From NCBI GenBank assembly GCA_021801545.1, contig JAJYXX010000034.1, forward strand, positions 1 to 5,885: a DNA stretch of 5,885 nt. The letters run 5' to 3'. This stretch comes from Chloroflexota bacterium. Lineage in GTDB: Bacteria > Chloroflexota > Limnocylindria > Limnocylindrales > CSP1-4. The translations under genes and the position numbers were made by a program. A model generated the notes under the pieces. That model did not search any database and was not told the DNA's origin. It was given only the letters and a program-made list of their open reading frames with translations. This document shows, one piece after another, positions 1 to 5,527 of this stretch. How positions within the stretch are numbered: position 1 is the stretch's first letter; every line of letters starts with the position of its first letter.

Positions 1-610
1 AGTTGCCCAGGAAGGCGAGGCCGATCGCGATCGCCACCCCGATCATCCCGATCCCGAACACGACGTTCTGGAGCCGGAAGTAGATCCGCGTGCCGAGGGC
101 GAAGATGACCGCGAAGAAGGCGATCAGGACCGTCCCCACGACGAGGATCCAGACCGGGTCGACGAAGCTGTTGCCGAGGTCGATCAAGCCCCGGTTGGCG
201 GTCGCTACGCCGAGCACGCGGAACAACCCCGACAGCCCGTACTGGGCGAGGTAGGCCGCCGGGACGCCGATGTAGACGGTCATCCAGGCCAGCCAGTTCC
301 AGCTCGCCACGAAGCCGAGCAGCGGGTGGAGCGTCCGGCTGATGTACACGTAGTCCCCACCCGAGCGCGGGATGGCGGCCGAGAAGAATGCGTAGACGAG
401 CGCCATCGGGAGGGCAAGGACGAGCGCGATCAGGATCGACTGGAACATGTCCGCCCCGGCGTAGAAACCCGGCACGAACAACAGAATGAAGGCGACCCCG
501 ATCCCGATGTTCTGGTTGTTCACGTTGTAGACGAACGTGTCGAGGGTGCCGATCTCCTTCGTCAGGCCGGTCGCCTGACGGGTGAAGATCTTCACGTCGC
601 CGATTGCCAC
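1..610 (-). CDS. APC-superfamily amino acid/polyamine permease, N-terminal 203 codons (cut by window edge)
   Basis: This is a membrane transporter of the amino acid-polyamine-organocation type, expected to import an amino acid, polyamine or related cation across the cytoplasmic membrane. About 33 hydrophilic residues come first, then hydrophobic stretches at roughly 35-53, 57-80, 97-133 and 152-172, with another starting near 183. Between the second and third lies PRSGGDYVYISR (81-92), the conserved cytoplasmic loop of this superfamily. Only the first part is present; full members have about 450-550 residues and 12-14 membrane segments, so the C-terminal half lies off the left edge. The GTG start is chosen because a purine-rich Shine-Dalgarno sequence sits 6 bp upstream. 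The gene is last in the visible minus-strand run, 73 bp after the phosphoesterase, with no clear terminator between. The substrate cannot be read from this fragment; next to two ureohydrolases, a guanidino compound or its amine product is plausible (inference). Confidence 0.88.
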   Translation of the reverse strand, partial: MAIGDVKIFTRQATGLTKEIGTLDTFVYNVNNQNIGIGVAFILLFVPGFYAGADMFQSILIALVLALPMALVYAFFSAAIPRSGGDYVYISRTLHPLLGFVASWNWLAWMTVYIGVPAAYLAQYGLSGLFRVLGVATANRGLIDLGNSFVDPVWILVVGTVLIAFFAVIFALGTRIYFRLQNVVFGIGMIGVAIAIGLAFLGN

Positions 611-616
611 CCGGTT

Positions 617-624
617 CCTCCTCC
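617..624 (-). promoter_or_regulatory. Shine-Dalgarno sequence of the permease
   Basis: On the minus strand this reads GGAGGAGG, inside a longer purine run (615-628), and ends 6 bp before the GTG at 610. It decides the GTG start of the permease, because the next in-frame candidate (GTG at 593-595) lacks such spacing. Confidence 0.75.
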
Positions 625-683
625 TTCCTCGCCGCCGGTCCTGGCCCCGCGACCAGACGGCGAACATCCGACCGCTCGACCCC

Positions 684-1637
684 CTAGCCTGCCACCAGCT
701 GGTGGGAGAGCACCTTGCCCTGCCTGATCGTCACGATCGCCCCGTACAGCGCCCCGGTCGAATAGGCGCTCCCCGGGTTGATCGTGAGCGTGCGACCGAG
801 CCGCGTCGCCCCGCGCGACTCGTGAATGTGGCCGTGGAGCGAGAGCATCGGCTGGGTCCGCTCCACGAACTCCCGGACGGCCGTGCTGCCGACCGGCACC
901 ATGACCGGTTCGCCGCCCTCGATCACCACCGACAGGTCGTCGCGCAGCCTGGGCGCCACGTCGATCCCGGTGTCGTAGGGCGGCACGTGGGTCGCCACGA
1001 CGAGCGGCTTGCCCGGATCGATCTGGGCCTCGAGCACCTCGAGCCGGGCGGCGATCTCCGACTCGTCGAGCTCGCGCTGGGTGTGCCACGGCGTCCGGTT
1101 CGAGGGCCCGAAACCGAGGACCTGGTACTCGCCGAGGTCGATCACCCGACCGTCGGAGTTCACGATCTGGGCCGACTCCGAGAGGACGTCATCTACGTAC
1201 CAGCCATCGTCGTTGCCGGGCATGATGAGCGCCCGGATCCCCGTCCCGCGCAGCCGCTCGTCGGCCAGCCGGAGCCACGAGCGGAGCGTCTCGGCCATCA
1301 CCGCGGTGAAGACCTCGTCGCGATGGGCCGGGTCGGCGTCGAGCTTTTCGTACGTCGTTTCGTCGCAGCGGTACGGGTAGAAGCCGTTGAAGCGGATCCG
1401 GGCCTCGAGCTCGGCCACCTCCTCCTCGCTCCGGGCGGTCTGGACCCGGCCCGCGATCCGCGCCTCGACCCGGCCGTTGCGCCGCTCGATGACCGGCACG
1501 AGTGCCTTGCCGGTGACGTCGCCCCCGACGATGATCGTGTCGACGCCGTAGAACTTCGCCGCGTTCAGGAACTTACGCCAGCAGACCTCCGAGCCATGGA
1601 TGTCGGCGACGAAGTAGATGCTCGAGGTCTTCGCCAT
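684..1637 (-). CDS. Calcineurin-like metallophosphoesterase with a large insertion
   Basis: This 317-residue protein is predicted to be a cytoplasmic, two-metal phosphohydrolase, acting as a phosphodiesterase or phosphomonoesterase. The metal-binding blocks of the Metallophos fold are all visible in order: D12-x-H14 in VADIHGS, GGD40, GND143 (N142 is the general ligand), TH217 and GH270-x-H272, followed by NPGSAY (287-292), which is common in small prokaryotic members. No signal peptide or membrane segment is seen. The gap between D40 and N142 is about 100 residues, far longer than the usual few tens; the extra part (about 50-135) is charged and probably helical. It starts 10 bp after the stop of the second ureohydrolase, with an AGGGGG ribosome site overlapping that stop codon, so the two are very likely co-transcribed and coupled. 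The family assignment is firm. The substrate, and why the gene sits with ureohydrolases, are unknown. Confidence 0.9.
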   Translation of the reverse strand: MAKTSSIYFVADIHGSEVCWRKFLNAAKFYGVDTIIVGGDVTGKALVPVIERRNGRVEARIAGRVQTARSEEEVAELEARIRFNGFYPYRCDETTYEKLDADPAHRDEVFTAVMAETLRSWLRLADERLRGTGIRALIMPGNDDGWYVDDVLSESAQIVNSDGRVIDLGEYQVLGFGPSNRTPWHTQRELDESEIAARLEVLEAQIDPGKPLVVATHVPPYDTGIDVAPRLRDDLSVVIEGGEPVMVPVGSTAVREFVERTQPMLSLHGHIHESRGATRLGRTLTINPGSAYSTGALYGAIVTIRQGKVLSHQLVAG

Positions 1638-1643
1638 CGCGCG

Positions 1644-1649
1644 CCCCCT
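1644..1649 (-). promoter_or_regulatory. Shine-Dalgarno sequence of the metallophosphoesterase, overlapping the upstream stop
   Basis: The minus strand reads AGGGGG, 6 bp before the ATG at 1637. Its first two bases are the last two of the TAG that ends the second ureohydrolase, so terminating ribosomes arrive at the start site of the next gene. Confidence 0.6.
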
Positions 1650-2640
1650 ACGCTCGCCGCGGCTCGCCGCCGGTCGCCCAGCCGCCGAGCACGTTGAAGA
1701 TCAGGTAGCAGCCGAGGCGGGTGCTGATCCCGGCCGGGTCGTAGGCGGGGGTGATCTCGACGATGTCCATCGCGATCGGCTTGCGCGCGCCGACGAGCTC
1801 GACCGCCCGGAGCGCCTCGGCCGAGGTCAGCCCGCCCGGCTCGGGGCCGTCGGTGCCGGGCATCGCCGAGGCATCGATGACGTCGGTGTCCCAGGTGATG
1901 TAGAAGGCGGCCGTCCCGTCGGTCACCCGGTCGAGCGCCTCGGTCACCACCTCGGCGATCCCGCGCCGGGTGATCTCGCGCATCGTGTACATCGCGATCC
2001 CGTGGTCGCGCACGAAGCGGAACTGCTCGGGCGGGTTGAGGGCGCCGCGGATGCCCACGACGGCCACGTTCCGGGGATCGACGTTGTCACGCTCGACCGC
2101 CCGCGAGACACCCGACCAGTTCGTGAACCGCTCCCCGGCCACGTCGGGCTGGCAGTCGAGATGGGCGTCGAAGTGGAGGTAGCCGACCTTGCCCGCAACC
2201 CGGGCCGAGACCGCGTCCATGGCCGGGATCGGGATCGAGTGGTCGCCCCCGACGAGGATCGGGAAGGCGCCGGCGTCGAGAATCCGCCCGACGTAGTCGG
2301 CGATCGCCGCCCGCGAGCGGGCCGCGTTCGCCGGCACGACCGGGACGTCGCCGCAATCGACGAGGCGGAACTCCTCGAACAGGTCGATGTCGTACTCGCC
2401 GAGGTACGGCAGGTACTGCTCGGACGCCTGGCGAACGCCGCGCGGCCCGTGGCTCGAGCCCGAGCGGTAGACCGTCGCCTGATCGAACGGCACGCCCAGG
2501 AAGACGGCCCGCGCGCCATGAGCGCGGATCGCCTCGCTCTCGCAGTGGACCCACGGTGCGCCGAGGAACGAGGGCATCCGTGCCGCCTGGAGGACGGTCG
2601 CCATCTTGCCGGCGATCAGGTCGGGTCGGTCGGTCGTCAC
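1648..2640 (-). CDS. Divergent ureohydrolase (arginase/agmatinase family) with altered HGT motif
   Basis: A 330-residue arginase/agmatinase-fold enzyme, expected to hydrolyse a guanidino or amidino group using a two-metal (Mn or Ni) centre in the cytoplasm. All six metal ligands are visible: H134 in GGDHS, D158, H160 and D162 in DAHLD, and D251 and D253 in WDTDVID. E295 in DIVEITPAYDPAG matches the conserved acid near the substrate. Aligned without gaps to the neighbour, it differs at key places: HGT becomes N174-W175-S176, the signature DPA becomes DAS (256-258), and PGTGTP becomes PGTDGP. It is therefore probably not a simple agmatinase; the substrate may differ, or it may work as a partner subunit of the neighbour. 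The GTG start is supported by a GGAGGTGA ribosome site 4 bp upstream that contains the stop codon of the preceding gene. An internal ATG at 2604 is possible but less well supported. Confidence 0.9.
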   Translation of the reverse strand: MTTDRPDLIAGKMATVLQAARMPSFLGAPWVHCESEAIRAHGARAVFLGVPFDQATVYRSGSSHGPRGVRQASEQYLPYLGEYDIDLFEEFRLVDCGDVPVVPANAARSRAAIADYVGRILDAGAFPILVGGDHSIPIPAMDAVSARVAGKVGYLHFDAHLDCQPDVAGERFTNWSGVSRAVERDNVDPRNVAVVGIRGALNPPEQFRFVRDHGIAMYTMREITRRGIAEVVTEALDRVTDGTAAFYITWDTDVIDASAMPGTDGPEPGGLTSAEALRAVELVGARKPIAMDIVEITPAYDPAGISTRLGCYLIFNVLGGWATGGEPRRA

Positions 2641-2644
2641 CGGG

Positions 2645-2652
2645 TCACCTCC
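2645..2652 (-). promoter_or_regulatory. Shine-Dalgarno sequence of the second ureohydrolase, containing the upstream TGA
   Basis: The minus strand reads GGAGGTGA and ends 4 bp before the GTG at 2640. Its last three bases are the TGA stop of the first ureohydrolase. This fixes the GTG start and strongly suggests coupled, possibly stoichiometric, translation of the two ureohydrolases. Confidence 0.7.
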
Positions 2653-3586
2653 GCCGCAGGGCCAGGAGCGAGAGCATCTCGTAGGCCAGGCTGGCGGCCA
2701 GGAACGCCGTCTGGCCGGCCGGGTCGTAGGCCGGGATCACCTCGACGACGTCGAAGCCGACGAAGTCGATCCCGGTCAGCCCGCGCACGATCGCGAGCAT
2801 GTCGTGGGCCGTCGGTCCGCCGACCTCGGGCGTCCCGGTCCCGGGGGCGAAGGCCGGATCGACCACGTCGATGTCGAAGCTGATGAAGGCCGGTTGGTCG
2901 CCCACCCGCTCGCGGATCCGGCGCGCGGTCTCGGCCGGCCCGAGCCGGAAGACCTCCTCGGTCGTCAGGTACTCGAGCCCGAGCTCCGACTCGAGGCTCG
3001 TCCAGTCGTCGCGGTCGTAGAGCGGGCCGCGCAGGCCGACCTCGATCGAGTGGTCGACGTCGACGAGCCCTTCCTCGATCGCCCGGCGCATCCACGTCCC
3101 GTGGTTGTACTTCTCGCCGAAGTAGCTGTCCCAGGCGTCGGTGTGCGCGTCGAAGTCGATGACCGCGACCGGGCCGCGCGACCGGGTCGCCCGCAGGTGC
3201 GGCAGCGTGCAGGCGTGATCGCCGCCGACGAGGAGCGGTACGACGCCGGCCTCGACGATCGGGGCCACCTCGCGCTCGATCGCCTCGTAACTGGGCTCGA
3301 TGTAGCCGGGCACGATCGCGATGTCGCCGTAGTCGACACAGCTGAGGAGGTCGAACGGCTTGACGTCGAGGTTCGCGTTGTACGGCCGGAGCATGACCGA
3401 GGCCGCCCGCACCGCGTTCGGCCCGAACCGGCCACCGACGCGGTAGGTGACCCCGGTGTCGAACGGCACGCCGACGACCGCCACGTCGACCTCCTCGAGG
3501 GTCCGGACGTACGGCAGGCGGGCGAACGTGGCCGGCCCGGTGAAGCGGGGCGAGGCGAGCGAATCCTCGGGAACGAAGCGGGGCAA
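2645..3586 (-). CDS. Agmatinase-type ureohydrolase
   Basis: A canonical agmatinase/guanidinobutyrase-type enzyme, predicted to hydrolyse a guanidino compound to urea and an amine at a two-metal site in the cytoplasm. Numbering from the TTG start, it has SPRFTGPATFARLP at 12-25, the family N-terminal signature; GGDH with H124; DAHTD with D146, H148 and D150; HGT at 162-164; and SFDIDVVDPAFAPGTGTP with D238 and D240. E282 lies in DVVEVIPAYDPAG. All expected ligands are present and the length of 313 residues is normal for the family. The TTG start is preferred because AGGGAGG lies 5 bp upstream. An ATG at 3658 would add 24 residues unlike the family, and it has no ribosome site because it abuts a hairpin at the end of the regulator gene. 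The protein is closely linked to the second ureohydrolase, 4 bp away. Substrate assignment within the family (agmatine, guanidinobutyrate, guanidine, others) is not possible by eye. Confidence 0.92.
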   Translation of the reverse strand: MPRFVPEDSLASPRFTGPATFARLPYVRTLEEVDVAVVGVPFDTGVTYRVGGRFGPNAVRAASVMLRPYNANLDVKPFDLLSCVDYGDIAIVPGYIEPSYEAIEREVAPIVEAGVVPLLVGGDHACTLPHLRATRSRGPVAVIDFDAHTDAWDSYFGEKYNHGTWMRRAIEEGLVDVDHSIEVGLRGPLYDRDDWTSLESELGLEYLTTEEVFRLGPAETARRIRERVGDQPAFISFDIDVVDPAFAPGTGTPEVGGPTAHDMLAIVRGLTGIDFVGFDVVEVIPAYDPAGQTAFLAASLAYEMLSLLALRRR

Positions 3587-3591
3587 CGGAA

Positions 3592-3598
3592 CCTCCCT
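3592..3598 (-). promoter_or_regulatory. Shine-Dalgarno sequence supporting a TTG start
   Basis: The minus strand reads AGGGAGG, 5 bp before the TTG at 3584-3586. It is the only good ribosome site near the start of the first ureohydrolase and is the reason for choosing TTG over the upstream ATG codons at 3658 and 3646. Confidence 0.6.
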
Positions 3599-3658
3599 GG
3601 CGTGCCTGGACGGATGGATCGGCCGACGCGAGGCGACCTGTCCCATCGGATGGCCCAT

Positions 3659-3685
3659 TGAGCGCCCGGGGAGGGTCGGGGCTCA
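3659..3685 (-). terminator. GC-rich hairpin at the regulator stop codon (no T-tract)
   Basis: The outer arms TGAGC and GCTCA pair, one base bulges, and a second 4-bp GC stem (CCCG with CGGG) closes an 8-base loop. The TGA stop of the regulator is part of the stem. No run of T follows on the minus strand, so it is not a standard intrinsic terminator. It may attenuate or stabilise transcript ends between the regulator and the enzyme genes, or be chance in GC-rich DNA. Confidence 0.35.
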
Positions 3686-5305
3686 ATCGTCGGGTACGAC
3701 GATGTTCACGTCGAGAGATTGTGAGTTCCGACGATGCTGCGCGTCCCAAGCCCAGAGACCGATGTAGAGCGCGACTCGGTCGAGGAACCGGAGCGGGTCG
3801 CGCCCGGTGAGGACGCGGATCCGATGCAGCCGGTGGCGCAGCGAATTCGGATGGACGTGCAACCGGCGGGCGGTCGGCTCGACCGCCCCCTCCTGCTCGA
3901 TGAACGACCGGAGGGTGAGCAGCAGCTCCCCGTTCCGCTTCGTATCGTGCTCGACGATCGGGACGATCAGCTGGTTCACGAACGCCGCCAGCCGCTCCGC
4001 CGGCTGCTGTCCGAGCAGCGTCGCCGGCTCGGCGAGGTCCCGCCACGAGGCGACCCCGTGGCGGGCCTGCCCGATCGCGAAGGCGGCCTCGCCTTCCACG
4101 AGGCTCCGTCCGAGCTCGGCGAGGGAGACCGGGCCGCCGATCCCGCAGACGAGGCCACGCTCCGCCGCGAACGCGGCGATCCGGTCGGGCTCGTCGGTGA
4201 CGACGTAGACCCGCGACCCGGCCTCGCCGATCAGCGCCCGCGGCAGCGCGTGTCGAAGCTCGTCGGCGGCGCCGGTCTCCCAGACCGACGCAACGAGCCG
4301 CGCCTCGTCGAGCCGCGCCAGTGCGAGCCGATCACTGAACACGACCGGATCGGCGATCCCGGAGCGGACGATCTCGAGCAGTCGGCCGACCGCGCGCCGA
4401 TCGCCGATCCGCTCCTGGGCTCGCGTGGCAAGCTCGATCGACACAATCGGGGCAACCTCGCGCAGGACCTCGAGCGCCTCGGAGCGTGTCTCGCCCGCGG
4501 GTCGCAGGCGGCCGAGCCAGCCGATCTGGCGCTTCTGGTGGGTGACCGCCACGAGCTCACAGGCGACGAACCCGTCGTCGTAGCTGGCCCGGCGGAGACC
4601 CCGACGTGACCGGGCGATCGCATCGGCCACGACCGCGGCGACGTTCATCGTCGTCGACTCACCCTCGGCCACCGCCTCGAGCCGTCCGTCGAGGTCGGCG
4701 ATGACGACCGTCGAGCGAAGCTCGCGGGCGATCGAGCGGGCGAGGCCGTCGAGACCGTGGCCCTCGGCGAGGACGTCGAGCAGGTGCGCCTCGCGGCGGA
4801 GCGCCCGCCGGTCGTGCTCGCCGCGCTGGACCGCCATCCGTTCGGCCAGCTCCTCGGTGATCGTGATGAACGGGATCTCGAACGGCACCTCGAGGAGCGG
4901 CAGGCCGGCCGCTTCACACGCGTCCCGGAGGGCGGGCGGCGCAGACGGGTGGTAGTTGCCGCAACCGAACCCGATCCCGCTGGCGCGACGCTCGAGCACC
5001 GCTGCGACGAACCGCCGGCAGGCTCCCTCATCGAGCAGGGCAGAGCCCATCGTCAGGACGAGCTCGCCGCCGCGCAGGTAGGGACGCGGGTCGAGCAGCT
5101 CGATCGCGTGCGCCCAGCGGATCGGCCGGTCCAGCCCGCTGGCTCCGGCCACGAGGGTCAGTCGGAGCGGCTCGACGGCGAGCAGCTCCCGCACGGTCGC
5201 CAGGCCGGCCGTCGGGGCCGGCGACTGACCGTGGGCCGAACCGTGCCGACCGGCCGTCGGCCGGTCCGGCAGGGCCGAGATCGGTTCTCCCTGCTCCGTG
5301 CTCAT
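3683..5305 (-). CDS. PucR-family transcriptional regulator
   Basis: A 540-residue DNA-binding regulator of the PucR/CdaR type, close in length to Bacillus subtilis PucR. After a poorly conserved 35-residue lead comes the PucR N-terminal domain (about 36-165), from TVRELLAVEPL through GGELVLTMGSALL and LPLLEVPFEIPFITITEELAERM. A middle region (about 190-450) is probably the GAF/CdaR-like sensory part. The C-terminal helix-turn-helix (about 461-520) has ARRLHVHPNSLRHRLHRIRVLTG, the HTH_30 signature. Such proteins usually activate or repress nitrogen-compound catabolism (purines, GABA, amines, sugar acids) in response to a metabolite. It lies upstream of the ureohydrolases in the same direction and divergent from the dehydrogenase, so control of both is a reasonable inference. 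The ATG at 5305 is preferred to one at 5392: the extra 29 residues look non-coding, with more A/T at third positions and no ribosome site. Even at 5305 the ribosome site is weak. Confidence 0.92.
   Translation of the reverse strand: MSTEQGEPISALPDRPTAGRHGSAHGQSPAPTAGLATVRELLAVEPLRLTLVAGASGLDRPIRWAHAIELLDPRPYLRGGELVLTMGSALLDEGACRRFVAAVLERRASGIGFGCGNYHPSAPPALRDACEAAGLPLLEVPFEIPFITITEELAERMAVQRGEHDRRALRREAHLLDVLAEGHGLDGLARSIARELRSTVVIADLDGRLEAVAEGESTTMNVAAVVADAIARSRRGLRRASYDDGFVACELVAVTHQKRQIGWLGRLRPAGETRSEALEVLREVAPIVSIELATRAQERIGDRRAVGRLLEIVRSGIADPVVFSDRLALARLDEARLVASVWETGAADELRHALPRALIGEAGSRVYVVTDEPDRIAAFAAERGLVCGIGGPVSLAELGRSLVEGEAAFAIGQARHGVASWRDLAEPATLLGQQPAERLAAFVNQLIVPIVEHDTKRNGELLLTLRSFIEQEGAVEPTARRLHVHPNSLRHRLHRIRVLTGRDPLRFLDRVALYIGLWAWDAQHRRNSQSLDVNIVVPDD
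5248..5266. repeat. 19-bp palindrome early in the regulator gene
   Basis: GACCGGCCG, one central T, then CGGCCGGTC: 9-bp arms that match perfectly. It covers roughly codons 14-19 of the regulator. It could be an internal operator or an RNA hairpin near the start, or simply a product of GC-rich Asp/Arg/Pro/Gly codons. Confidence 0.6.
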
Positions 5306-5318
5306 CCAGCCATCCGTC

Positions 5319-5334
5319 GTATCGCGGTATCGCG
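5319..5334. repeat. Tandem 8-bp direct repeat upstream of the regulator
   Basis: GTATCGCG occurs twice in immediate succession, 13 bp upstream of the ATG at 5305. It is followed directly by a second 8-bp-period pair (CCTGGCCG then CCTGGTGG, 5335-5350). Possible binding-site repeats or slippage; function is unknown. Confidence 0.55.
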
Positions 5335-5339
5335 CCTGG

Positions 5340-5415
5340 CCGCCTGGTGGCAACCACCCGTGCCGCGCCAGCGCGGTAGGTGGATGGTACATGGCGATCG
5401 GTCGGCACCAGGCGG
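5340..5415. repeat. Spaced 10-bp inverted repeat flanking the regulator upstream region
   Basis: CCGCCTGGTG at 5340-5349 and its exact reverse complement CACCAGGCGG at 5406-5415 lie 56 bp apart in the divergent intergenic region. Two further positions outward of the inner ends nearly match. They could be paired regulator sites in opposite orientation; this is inference. Confidence 0.55.
5363..5376. repeat. 14-bp dyad between the spaced inverted repeats
   Basis: CCGCGC, two bases, then GCGCGG: perfect 6-bp arms. It lies inside the segment bounded by the 10-bp inverted repeat, with CCACC and GGTGG loosely flanking it (5354-5358 and 5379-5383). Candidate operator, or GC-rich chance symmetry. 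Confidence 0.45.
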
Positions 5416-5416
5416 A

Positions 5417-5434
5417 CGATCCGGGAACGGATCG
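5417..5434. promoter_or_regulatory. 18-bp palindrome, candidate operator in the divergent promoter region
   Basis: CGATCCG, GGAA, CGGATCG: perfect 7-bp arms with a 4-bp centre. It sits about 110 bp upstream of both the dehydrogenase ATG and the regulator ATG, where a shared operator would be expected. The symmetry is seen directly; the binding protein, perhaps the adjacent PucR protein, is a guess. Confidence 0.45.
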
Positions 5435-5515
5435 CCCGGCACCGGTCGTGCGCCGCTACACTCTCCGACCGCGGGCCTGACCGGCACGGGCCCGGCAGAA
5501 CGACCGCAGAGCAGC

Positions 5516-5524
5516 GAGGAGGAA
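5516..5524 (+). promoter_or_regulatory. Shine-Dalgarno sequence of the alcohol dehydrogenase
   Basis: GAGGAGGAA, with AGGAGG ending 5 bp before the ATG at 5528. It gives a confident start for the dehydrogenase. Confidence 0.75.
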
Positions 5525-5527
5525 CCG

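Noticed and set aside
611..683. Terminator between the phosphoesterase and the permease
   Set aside because: The 73-bp gap shows no clear stem with a T-tract; nothing beyond the permease ribosome site is supported.
326..1697. Plus-strand open frames opposite the permease and phosphoesterase
   Set aside because: They are rich in Arg, Pro, Asp and Gly, resemble no family, and lie antisense to genes with clear motifs; typical shadows in GC-rich DNA.
1618..3661. Long plus-strand open frames opposite both ureohydrolases
   Set aside because: Low-complexity translations (runs of RR, DR, VE) with no recognisable domain, fully antisense to two well-supported enzymes.
3587..3682. Guanidine riboswitch ahead of the ureohydrolases
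   Set aside because: Only about 96 bases are available, and I see no ykkC/guanidine-I, mini-ykkC or guanidine-III-like conserved elements; a covariance-model search would be decisive.
2637..4046. A 469-residue minus-strand frame over the first ureohydrolase and the regulator end
   Set aside because: Shifted-frame shadow with Arg/Ala/Gly-rich composition; the ureohydrolase frame carries every catalytic motif.
5424..5462. Promoter elements for the dehydrogenase (TACACT at 5457-5462; GGAAC-N16-GTC at 5424-5447)
   Set aside because: TACACT has no matching -35 box at normal spacing, and the ECF-like pair has too little information in GC-rich DNA; not supported well enough to annotate.
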